Below the pieces are notes generated by a model, which did not search any database, was not told the DNA's origin, and saw only the letters and a program-made list of their open reading frames with translations. This document shows positions 43,893 to 55,800 of a stretch of 64,000 nt of DNA, one piece after another. The stretch's first letter is position 1, and the number at the start of each line of letters is the position of its first letter. Origin of the DNA: Macrostomum hystrix (taxonomy: Eukaryota > Platyhelminthes > Macrostomidae); NCBI GenBank assembly GCA_950097015.1, contig CATNEN010000011.1:5250001-5314000 (forward strand), read 5' to 3'. The position numbers were made by a program, and so were the translations under genes.

Positions 43893-46800
43893 ATGGAGGG
43901 CCTGGTGAGTTGCACTGAGTCTTAGTTACCATTATCAATGAGGCTTACAAGCTCTTGGTGGATAAGGCTTGACCTTAAGGGGGTTGTTGGCCTATAGCTT
44001 GACCTTGAGTGTATTTGTCTGCAAGCAGATTAGTTGACTTATTTGTAGGCCAGTGAAATTCATAAGCAGACCATACAGACGAATTTGAAAATTAGAAAAC
44101 ATTTTTATTAGTATCATGCCCATAGTCAGGATTACAAAAATTTCCCATTTTTTAATTAGGCCCTATATGCCATTAACTACCCATTGTAGCCATGTCATAA
44201 CTACTCCTAAAATAGTCACTAAAGATTATGTCAATGTACCAACTAAAATAAAACAAAATAAAAAATGAAATTAACCAAGGCAAATTTTAAAGTAAACAAC
44301 TTATTAGGTAACATGTATAATAATTTTTATACAGATTTTTAAAAAAAATATAACATAAATTTTATATTGCCTAATAATCATATGCTTAAAATATGGTGCA
44401 CTTTTTTAAAAAACAATACTCATTCATTTTATTGAAGTAAGATAAGTTCACTTACAACCAGTGGATATAGCTTTATTGTATGTCTATACACACCTGGTCA
44501 ACACTGGTTTGCAGGCCAAGCTAGCTTGCTAGCTAGCTTCCTAGCTTAATAAAGTAGCCAGTTGCTTAGTATTAGCTACAACTTAGCTACAAATCATTAC
44601 TATCATCAATAAAACTTTGTTTTGTAAAAATCATTGCAAATCTATAGGCTTTTAGCTATTAGCTATTAGCTATTAATTTTTTTTTATTTTAGGAACACTT
44701 GGACTTCAAATACTTTGATGAATTTGTCATCAGTGAAGCAGACAAGAAACAATACAGGTATTTATTGTGAATTGTAAATACATTTTATTCATATTCATCA
44801 AATTTAAAAGCAAATTATATTAAAACCTTTCAATGTAGGTATCTGCAGCTTGACAATGGCCTGGGAGTACTCCTGGTGCACGAGCCCGAGGGTTTGAAAA
44901 GTGCACCAATTGGTAACTCCTTGTCTACAAAAAACAACGAGGACAGTGAAGACAGCCTTGATGATGACGACGAATCTGATGACAACCCTTCTGATCATGC
45001 TTTAACTGGTGACAGCGATTCTGGAGAAGAATCTGATACTGGTAGGGGATTAACGATTTAATTTAGTATCAGTTGTTTAAATTTTCTTCTTCAATGTGAG
45101 TAAATATGCTTGTCTGTCCTAAATTAGTTAATAAATATTACAAAGCTTCGCAAGCATTTTCCCTTTTACATTTTACAAATACCCACTGCCTACTTCATGA
45201 TAACTCCCAAGCCAATATATAAGATCTATCATGTATATGTGTATAGGCAATCAGTTAATAAGAATCATTGATTACACCTGCCCTAATTGGGCCAGATGTG
45301 CAGCCAATGGCACAGTCGTGTCTGCACATCTGCTTACGGCTGTTCACTGTTCAGTCCATGGACTGGTTGGATGCCACTCTTAATTACCCCACCTGATGCT
45401 GGTACCCATTTAACATGCAGCTGTTTGAACTGAAGCAACGCAGAGTTTTGTCTCTTGCCAAAGGACACAAATTGAGCACAGCTCACTAGGTTAAACAGGT
45501 CAACCTGTTTATATTTCAGCCTATTGATTTAAAGTGCGAAACTCACGTAAAAGTACATCCCATAAACTAACCAGGCGGTGCCAAACGTCGTCAGCGTCGT
45601 CGCGGTGATCCGTCAATGTCTGGCTCATCGGAGCCGACATCGGCCCGACGCTCCGCCGCCGCTTTGTGTATCGGCAGCGGCAGCGCCGACGAAGGGTTTG
45701 AATTGCCCGGCCTTGCTCACTGGCTTGAGCACATGGTGTTCATGGGCTCGGCCAAATATCCCACTGAAAACGACTTCGACGCCTACGTTAGCGAGCGCGG
45801 CGGAGAAAGCAACGCCTGGACTGATATGGAACAGACACTGTTCTACTTCGACTGCCGACAGGAGAGCTTCGGCGACTGTCTGGACCGCTTTGCGAACTTC
45901 TTTGTGGAACCCCTGCTGAATGCCGATAGTCTGGAGAGAGAGGTCTGCACCATCGGTTAACTGAAATCCCATTCTGTTGAGAAGAATCCCATTCCATCAA
46001 TTAGAATCCCATTCTATAAATTAGAATCCCTTTCTGTCAATTAGAATCCCATTCTATCAATTATTATCCCATTCTATCAATTATAATCCCATTATTTCTA
46101 ATAAGAATCCCATTATTTCTAATAAGAATCCCATTCTATCAATTAGAATCCCATTCTATCAATTAGAATCCCATTCTATCAATTAGAATCCCATTCTATC
46201 AATTAGAATCCCATTCTATCAATTAGAATCCCATTCTATCAATTAGAATCCCATTCTATCAATTAGAATCCCATTCTATCAATTTGAATCCCATTCTGTC
46301 AATAAAAATCCCATTCTGTCAATAAAAATCCTATTCTGTCAATAAAAATCCCATTCTATCTGTTCCTTACCGCTATAAATTGCCATCTCCCAAGGTGCAA
46401 GCGGTGCACAGCGAATTTGAGCAGGCCTGCTGCAGCTTCCAAAGCCAGCTAGAATATTTCACGGGTTGTTTGACCTCGCCGAATCATCCGCTTGGCGGCT
46501 TCAAATGGGGAAATCGCCGTTCTCTGTGGGATCTGCCGCGGGCATCTAATCTGGATGTTCGGGCCAAGCTGCAGGCATTCAGGCTGGCTCACTATCGAGC
46601 TGGCAACATGACCGCCGCGCTGCAGAGCCGTCTGAGTCTGGACGAGATGGAAGCCGCCGCCAGGGCTGCGTTCGATCGGATACCGGCTGGTGAGGCGGCG
46701 TTGTCGCTGGGTTTTGGGATAATCGGCGAGACATTGTTAGAGAAATGATTTTAGACTATAAGGGTATTACCGACAATAAATTGAACTCGATATTATTGGT

Positions 46801-49800
46801 ATTTAATGACTAAGGGATTATCGAATATTTCAATGACTAGAGGATTATCGAATTTTTCAATGACGAGGGGATTATCGAATATTTCAATGACTAAGGGATT
46901 ATCAACGACACATCGACTAGGTAAGGGATAATCGACGACACATTCATTAGGTAGGGGATTATCGACGACACATTCATTAGGTAGGGGATTATCGACGACA
47001 CATTCATTAGATAGGGGATTATCGACGACAATTTCACTAGGTTGGGGATTATCGACGACACATTCACTAGGTAAGCGATTATCGACGACAATTTCAATAG
47101 GTTGGGGATTATCGACGACACATTCACTAGGTAGGGGATTATCGACGACAATTTCACTAGGTAGGGGATTATCGACGACACATTCACTAGGTAGGGGATT
47201 ATTGACGACCCATGCCTAGGTAGGGGATTATCGACGGCAAATTGATTAGGTAGAGATTATGGACGACACATTCACTAGATATTGGATTATCGACGACAAT
47301 TTCACTAGGTTGGGGATTATCGACGCAAATTGATTAGGTAGAGAATTATGGACGACACATTCAATAGGTAGGGGATTATCGACGACACATTCACTAGGTA
47401 GGGGATTATCGACGACAATTTCACTAGGTTGGGGATTATCGACGACACATTCGCTAGGTAGGGGATTATCGACGACACATTCACTAGGCAGGGGATTATC
47501 GACGGCAAATTGATTAGGTAGAGAATTAAGGACGACACATTCACTAGGTTGGGGATTATCGACGACACATTCACTATGTAGGGGATTATTGACGGCAAAT
47601 TGATTAGGTAGAGAATAATCGACGACGGATTCACTAGGTTGCGGATTATCGACGACACATTCACTAGGTAGGGGATTATCGACGGCAAATTGATTAGGTA
47701 GAGAATTAAGGGCGACACATTCACTAGGTTGGGGATTATCGACGACACATTCACTAGGTTGGGGATTATCGACGACACATTCACTAGGTTGGGGATTATC
47801 GACGACACATTGCCTTAGTAGGAAGGCTATTATAAACGAAAAAATTACTAGGAGATAATCGACGACCCATTAGATACATAGTGGATTATCGACGACCTAA
47901 GACTAGGTTGAGGATTATCTACGAAAAATGTCTTAGTAGCGGATTAAGAGAAAACTCAATCAATAGGAAATTATCAACGATCCATGACTATTTTGGAGAT
48001 TATCGACGAAACACTCACTTTGAATGGATCATCGTCGACAAACTACTAGGAGTGGATTATGGATGACACGTTTAGTAGATTAGGATTAGGAATATTGACC
48101 TCTTTAGAGCTGTCACTGACAGCTAGTCAGAATTCAGTTATGGATGACGCTCTGACTATTTAAAGAATCATTGCATTGAAACAAAATGTTTCTATGGTAA
48201 TTATTTGTCGCAGGCGGCCGTGCGTCCGACAGTTCGAATCGTCCGGAGTCGACAATCTCCACTGAATCCGTATTTGGCGACGCGTTTCGCGGTCGTATCT
48301 ACTACTTGCTGCCGGTGAAGCAGGTGGATCGACTCAGATTAGCCTGGCCCTGCCCCAGCAACCTCGGTCACCATCTGGAGCAGACGCATCGCCTGCTAGG
48401 CTTCTGTCTGGCTCACGAAGGCCCCGGAAGTTTGGCCGACTGCCTACGTCGCGAGGGCTTGGCTGTTGAACTGATAGCCGGTGTACACACTGGCTGCGGC
48501 CTGTACGACAGCGCCTGGGCCTCGCTGATGGAGCTGACGCTGAAGCTGACTCCTAAAGGATTGCTAGACTGGCGCAGGGTGATCAGGCTGGTGTACGCCT
48601 ACATTGGCATGCTGGGCCAAAATCTGGACCAGCTCAGGCGAGTGTTTGACGAATTGCAACAGGTTGAGAGGGCCGATTTTCGTTTCGCCGAAGAGATGGA
48701 GCCGGCTGATAATGTTGAATACCTGAGCTCCGGGATGCACCGACTTCCGCGCCGCATGTGGCTCCTTGGCGATCACCGCCTGCCGCAGCGATACGACGAG
48801 GCAGCCGTTCGGCAGTTCTGGAACTGTTTCCGACCGGAAACCGGCTGCCTAGTGCTGGCTTCGAGATCTTTTGAGTCCGCCTGCGATCGAGTCACGGACT
48901 GGTTTGAGGTTGGTGTCTCAGTTTGTGCGGCATTTTCACTGCCTTGCTCAGTCGATTTCAAAACCCTGATCTCCGATCCTTTGGTTGTTGGACTAGAACT
49001 GTTTTGTTATTCATAAGCTTCGGAATAAATTATCCCATTTTGGGATTCTTTTGCTTTGGGAAAATTATTTCAATATGTGATTCTTAAGCTTTGAGATAAA
49101 TGTCCTATTCTAGGATTCTGGGATAAATTTTCACATTCAGGTTTTCATCATTCTCGAGACAAATATCCCATTATGGGATTCTTAGGAATTGGGATTAAAA
49201 TACCATTCTAGGATTCTTGGGCTTGAGGATAAAAATTTGTTAATACAGATATTTTTTAAATAGAAATATACTTTTTCCCATAATTCATTTCCATAATAAA
49301 ATATCTCATTCTGTGGGATTCTGTGTGTGTAATATTACCACCTTGAATTCTGTATAGATTCGCTACTCCGAGCAGTCCCCGGATCCTGACTGTCTGGCTG
49401 ACTGGCAGCGCTGCGTTGACTCGCCCGATCCAGAGCTCCTCGCCGGGCACCAGCTGCACATGCCGCCGCCAAATCCTTTCATTGCCAGCAGATTTGACGT
49501 GCCGGCGCCCGAGGATGTCTATGCGGAACTGGGAATCACTGACGTGCCTCAGGTTTCTACTGGGATGGGAAAAGGGTAGAGAGGAGAGAGAAGGAAAATG
49601 GAAGGTAAAGAAGGGGTTAGGAGTTGGAAGGAAGAGAAGGAAGGAGTAGAAGGGAGAGAGGAAGGAGTAGAAGGGAGAGAGGAAGGAGTAGAAGGGAGAG
49701 AGGAAGGAGTAGAAGGGAGAGAGGAAAGGTTAGAAGGGAGAGAAGGAAGGGGTTAGAAGGGAGAGAAGGAAGGGGTTAGAAGGGAGAGAAGGAAGGGGTT

Positions 49801-52800
49801 AGAAGGGAGAGAAGGAAGGGGTTAGAAGGGAGAGAAGGAAGGGGTTAGAAGGGAGAGAAGGAAGGGGTTAGAAGGGAGAGAAGGAAGGGGTTAGAAGGGA
49901 AAGAAGGAAGGGGTTAGAAGGGAGAGAAGGAAGGGGTTAGAAGGTAGAGAGGAAGGAGTAGAAGGGAGAGAGGAAGGAGTAGAAGGGAGAGAGGAAGGGG
50001 TTAGAAGGGAGAGAAGGAAGGGGTTAGAAGGGAGAGAAGGAAGGGGTTAGAAGGGAGAGAAGGAAGGAGTAGAAGGGAGAGAGGAAGGAGTAGAAGGGCG
50101 AGAGGAAGGGGTTAGAAGGGAGAGAGGAAGGAGTAGAAGGGAGAGAGGAAGGAGTAGAAGGGAGAGAGGAAGGGGTTAGAAGGGAGAGAGGAAGGAGTAG
50201 AAGGGAGAGAGGAAGGAGTAGAAGGGAGAGAGGAAGGAGTAGAAAGGAGAGAGGAAGGAGTAGAAGGGAGAGAGGAAGGAGTAGAAGGGAGAGAGGAAGG
50301 AGTAGAAGGGAGAGAGGAAGGAGTAGAAGGGAGAGAGGAAGGAGTAGAAGGGAGAGAGGAAGGAGTAGAAGGGAGAGAGGAAGGGGTTAGAAGGGAGAGA
50401 AGGAAGGAGTAGAAGGGAGAGAGGAAGGGGTTAGAAGGGAGAGAAGGAAGGGGTTAGAAGGGAGAGAAGGAAGGGGTTAGAAGGGAGAGAAGGAAGGGGT
50501 TAGAAGGGAGTAGTGAGGTGGCAGGAAGTATAAAATCAAGAGAAGCCAGGTCTAAATTAACAATCAGGTTGATTTGTGCTGCAAAGAGAAGCCCGCCCTG
50601 TGTTTCAGTTTCCCATCCGTCTGTCACTCGACCAGCCAGACTTGGATAAATATGGCTCGCTCTACTACTTCAAGGATAGGCAGTTTAAGACACCCAGAGG
50701 TGAGTGGAATACAGGTGTGTTTAAGACCCTTGAGAATATTTGTTTATTGTTTCTGTTATTTTTCCAGCCATTGTTCGTGCTAGTATGGAGTCACCAGCTA
50801 TTGCTGAATCGTTGAAAAGGTCGGTTTTTCTGTCTACTGTTGTCTCTCTACCTGTCTTCAACACATTTTATCTCCTGTTATGCTATACCCCCCTCTCTCC
50901 ATCATGTCTCTAATTTCACTACCTTATCCTTTTACTACCCTTTCTCCTAATCAATTCTATGCCCTTTCTCAGGCAATTTTCTACCCAACAATTCATCCAT
51001 CCTAATCCATCAGCTCTCTGCCCTCCTAATCCATCAATTCTATGCCCTCCTAATCCATCAATTCAATGCCCTCCTAATCCATCAATTCTTTGCCCTCCTA
51101 ATCCATCAATTCTTTGCCCTCCTAATCCATCAATTCAATGCCCTCCTAATCCATCATTTCTCTGCCCTCCTAATCCATCAATTCAATGCCCTCCTAATCC
51201 ATCATTTCTCTGCCCTCCTAATCCATCATTTCTCTGCCCTCCTAATCCATCAATTCTTTGCCCTCCTAATCCATCAATTCACTGCCCTCCTAATCCATCA
51301 TTTCTCTGCCCTCCTAATCCATCATTTCTCTGCCCTCTCTCCCTCTAACAATTCTCTCCCTCACTCCCCAAGTTCCCTGCCCTCTCTCCCTACAGCACAT
51401 TCAATTTGTTTTATTTTGCTCTGTTTTTCATTCATTAAAGTTCATGAAAGCCAATGAGTATTTTGATTACTGAAAGCCTTACAAATTATTATTCGCATGC
51501 AGTTCCACCGTAGCACAGGTCTGGCTTTACATGCTCAACTTTCAGCTGCACAGGGACGCCTATGCTGCTAACGAGGCCGGTTTGAGGTGAGTACCCTTAC
51601 AGCCTGCTTATGCTGAATTCTCTACCGAGAGCTTAGTAGTGTAAACATCACTAGCTGCTTCACGTGAAATTTCTCACTCCTTACTGAGAATGGAATCTAT
51701 ATGCTATTTACTCTTGTTAACTCAGTCTATATGGCAATACTGCCAGTTCTTACTTGAATACTCTTATACTTTTCATTACTTTACCATTTCAGCTACGACA
51801 TTGTGCAATCGGAACCGTTTGCCATCATTCTCAATTTGGAAGGCTTCAATGATAAACTGCTTGTAAGTGTTTTAGGTTCTGTCCATCTGCCTGTTCTGGA
51901 TGTCCATCTGTCTGTTCTGGATGTCCATCTGTATGTTCTGGATGTCCATCTGTCTGTTCTGGATGTCCATCTGTCTGTTCTGGATGTCCATCTGTCTGTT
52001 CTGGATGTCCATCTGTCTGTTCTGGATGTCCATCTGTCTGTTCTGGATGTCCATCTGTCTGTTCTGGATGTCCATCTGTCTGTTCTGGATGTCCATCTGT
52101 CTGTTCTGGATGTCCATCTGTCTGTTCTGGGTGTCCATCTGTCTGTTCTGGATGTCCATCTGTCTGTTCTGGATGTCCATCTGTCTGTTCTGGATGTCCA
52201 TCTGTCAGTTCTGGGTGTCCATCTGTCTGTTCTGGGTGTCCATCTGTCTGTTCTGGGTGTCCATCTGTCTATTCTGGGTGTCCATCTGTCTGTTCTGGGT
52301 GTCCATCTGTCTGTTCTGGGTGTCCATCTGTCTGTTCTGGGTGTCCATCTGTCTGTTCTGGGTGTCCATCTGTCTGTTCTGGGTGTCCATCTGTCTATCC
52401 TGGGTGTCCATCTGTCTGTTCTGGGTGTCCATCTGTCTGTTCTGGGTGTCCATCTGTCTGTTCTGGGTGTCCATCTGTCTATCCTGGGTGTCCATCTGTC
52501 TGTCTATCCTGGGTGTCTATCTGTCTGTTCTGGGTGTCCATCTGTCTATTCTGGGTGTCCATCTGTCTGTTCTGGGTGTCCATCTGTCTGTCTATCCTGG
52601 GTGTCCATCTGTCTGTCTATCCTGGGTGTCTATCTGTCTGTTCTGGGTGTCCATCTGTCTATTCTGGGTGTCCATCTGTCTGTTCTGGGTGTCCATCTGT
52701 CTGTCTATCCTGGGTGTCCATCCGTCTTTTCTCGGTGTCTATCTGTCTATAATTAGTGTATATCTGTCTATCCTGGGTGTCCATCTGTCTGTTCTGGGTG

Positions 52801-55800
52801 TCCATCTGTCTTTTCTGGGTGTTCATCTGTCTGTTCTGGATGTCCATCTGTCTGTTCTGGATGTCCATCTGTCTGTTCTGGGTGTCCATCTGTCTGTTCT
52901 GGGTGTCCATCTGTCTGTTCTGGGTGTCCATCTGTCTATTCTGGGTGTCCATCTGTCTGTTCTGGGTGTCCATCTGTCTGTTCTGGATGTCCATCTGTCT
53001 GTTCTGGGTGTCCATCTGTCTGTCTATCCTGGGTGTCCATCTGTCTGTCTATCCTGGGTGTCTATCTGTCTGTTCTGGGTGTCCATCTGTCTATTCTGGG
53101 TGTCCATCTGTCTGTTCTGGGTGTCCATCTGTCTGTCTATCCTGGGTGTCCATCTGTCTGTCTATCCTGGGTGTCTATCTGTCTGTTCTGGGTGTCCATC
53201 TGTCTATTCTGGGTGTCCATCTGTCTGTTCTGGGTGTCCATCTGTCTGTCTATCCTGGGTGTCCATCCGTCTTTTCTCGGTGTCTATCTGTCTATAATTA
53301 GTGTATATCTGTCTATCCTGGGTGTCCATCTGTCTGTTCTGGGTGTCCATCTGTCTGTTCTGGGTGTCCATCTGTCTATTCTGGGTGTCCATCTGTCTGT
53401 TCTGGGTGTCCATCTGTCTGTTCTGGATGTCCATCTGTCTGTTCTGGGTGTCCATCTGTCTGTCTATCCTGGGTGTCCATCTGTCTGTCTATCCTGGGTG
53501 TCTATCTGTCTGTTCTGGGTGTCCATCTGTCTATTCTGGGTGTCCATCTGTCTGTTCTGGGTGTCCATCTGTCTGTCTATTCTGGGTGTCCATCTGTCTG
53601 TTCTGGGTGTCCATCTGTCTGTTCTGGGTGTCCATCTGTCTATTCTGGGTGTCCATCTGTCTGTTCTGGGTGTCCATCTGTCTGTTCTGGATGTCCATCT
53701 GTCTGTTCTGGGTGTCCATCTGTCTGTCTATCCTGGGTGTCCATCTGTCTGTCTATCCTGGGTGTCTATCTGTCTGTTCTGGGTGTCCATCTGTCTATTC
53801 TGGGTGTCCATCTGTCTGTTCTGGGTGTCCATCTGTCTGTCTATTCTGGGTGTCCATCTGTCTATCCTGGGTGTCCATCTGTCTGTTCTGGGTGTCCATC
53901 CGTCTTTTCTCGGTGTCTATCTGTCTATAATTAGTGTATATCTGTCTATCCTGGGTGTCCATCTGTCTATTCTGGGTGTCCATCTGTCTATCCTGGGTGT
54001 CCATCTGTCTGTTCTGGGTGTCCATCTGTCTGTTCTGGGTGTCCATCTGTCTGTTCTGGGTGTCCATCTGTCTGTTCTGGGTGTCCATCTGTCTGTCTAT
54101 TCTGGGTGTCCATCTGTCTATCCTGGGTGTCCATCTGTCTGTTCTGGGTGTCCATCCGTCTTTTATCGGTGTCTATCTGTCTATAATTAGTGTATATCTG
54201 TATTTTCTGGGTGTCCATCTGTTTCTTTATGGGTGTCTGTCTACTTCTTTCACTGTAGTTAAGGCATTCAACTTTTTATTTTGTCTTTCATGGGCTTCAA
54301 GTCGTACGTGTTAGTTTGCACAGTTTATTTGCACAATGGTCCTCAAGGCTCAAAGCTCTGTTCAGTGGCTCCTCTAAAGCGAACTGCAACCTTAGTTTTT
54401 TGTTTACTGAGTAAACAGCTGTTGCTCCAGTCAAATTATTATATCATTTGCTGCTAGCACTACTTTTAAGTAGCAATGCTAAATTTCGTCATTTTTTCAA
54501 AGCAATTTTCAAAACAACACATTTCTAGGTTCTGTATTCAACCATTCTGAGCAAGCTCACTCAGTTCGGCCAGCTGCTGCAAGCCAGTGAACCGAGTCTG
54601 AATTTTGAGTCTGCCAAGGAGGAGATTCGAAAAATTTTGGCTAACGACCTGTTCTCTTCTAAACGCTTTGCCAGGTTTGTTCAACACAGCCATGAGGGCT
54701 AATTTGTTTCTTTTTCCTTCCCTTCAGGTGTCTATTTAATTTTCCCACTCTCCCCTTCAGGTGTTTATTTCGTTTTCCCACTCTCCCCTTCAGGTGTTTA
54801 TTTCATTCTCCCACTCTCCCCTTCAGGTGTTTATTTCATTCTCCCACTCTCCCCTTCAGGTTTTTATTTTATTTTTCCACTCTCCTCTTCAGGTGTTTAT
54901 TTCATTTTCCCACTCTGCCCTTCAGGTGTTTATTTCATTTTCCCACTCTCCCCTTCAGGTGTTTATTTCATTCTCCCACTCTCCCCTTCAGGTTTTTATT
55001 TTATTTTTCCACTCTCCTCTTCAGGTGTTTATTTCATTTTCCCACTCTGCCCTTCAGGTGTTTATTTCATTTTCCCACTCTCCCCTTCAGGTGTTTATTT
55101 CATTTTCCCACTCTGCCCTTCAGGTGTTTATTTTATTTTCCCACTCTCCCCTTCAGGTGTTTTAGTTCAGGTTTCACCCTCTCCCCTTCAGGTGTTTTAG
55201 TTCAGATTTCACCCACTCCCCTCCAGGTGTTTAAGTTCAGGGTTCACCCACTCCCCTTCAGGTGTTTTAGTTCAGGTTTCACCCTCTCCCCTTCAGGTGT
55301 TTTAGTTCAGGTTTCACCCTCTCCCCTTCAGGTGTTTTAGTTCAGGTTTCACCCTCTCCCCTTCAGGTGTTTTAGTTCAGGGTTCACCCACTCCCCTCCA
55401 GGTGTTTAAGTTCAGGGTTCACCCACTCCCCTTCAGGTGTTTTAGTTCAGGTTTCACCCTCTCCCCTTCAGGTGTTTTAGTTCAGGTTTCACCCTCTCCC
55501 CTTCAGGTGTTTTAGTTCAGGTTTGACCCACTTACCCACTTTTACACCTGACAGCAACGTGCGCAACTATCTGGTCGATCCCAATCGCTATTTGGCTAGC
55601 GACCAGCTGCAGTGCCTGGAAACCATTCAACTAGCAGATGTGGCCGAATTTCATCAGCGAATCTTCTCAATTGCATATTTTAAAGTCTATGTACACGGCA
55701 ATTGCAGACCGGAGGTCGGTTTCCTTGACTATCAGTGCAATTTTTATGCTGCTACTTCAAGTAATATGACACCGCATCGTCCAAGCTGCTTTATTTTTTT

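Noticed and set aside
45943-45957. Extension of nardilysin exon 4 to CTIG and a donor at 45,956
   Set aside because: Ending at GAGAGAGAG|GTCTGC and joining GTGCAAGCGGTG restores the conserved EREVQAV-SE text and the 77-residue spacing of the zinc ligands.
51803-54314. Long open frames of 300-465 codons in the 21-bp array
   Set aside because: They come from a repeat unit divisible by three without stops; they occur in several frames and on both strands and lie inside a nardilysin intron.
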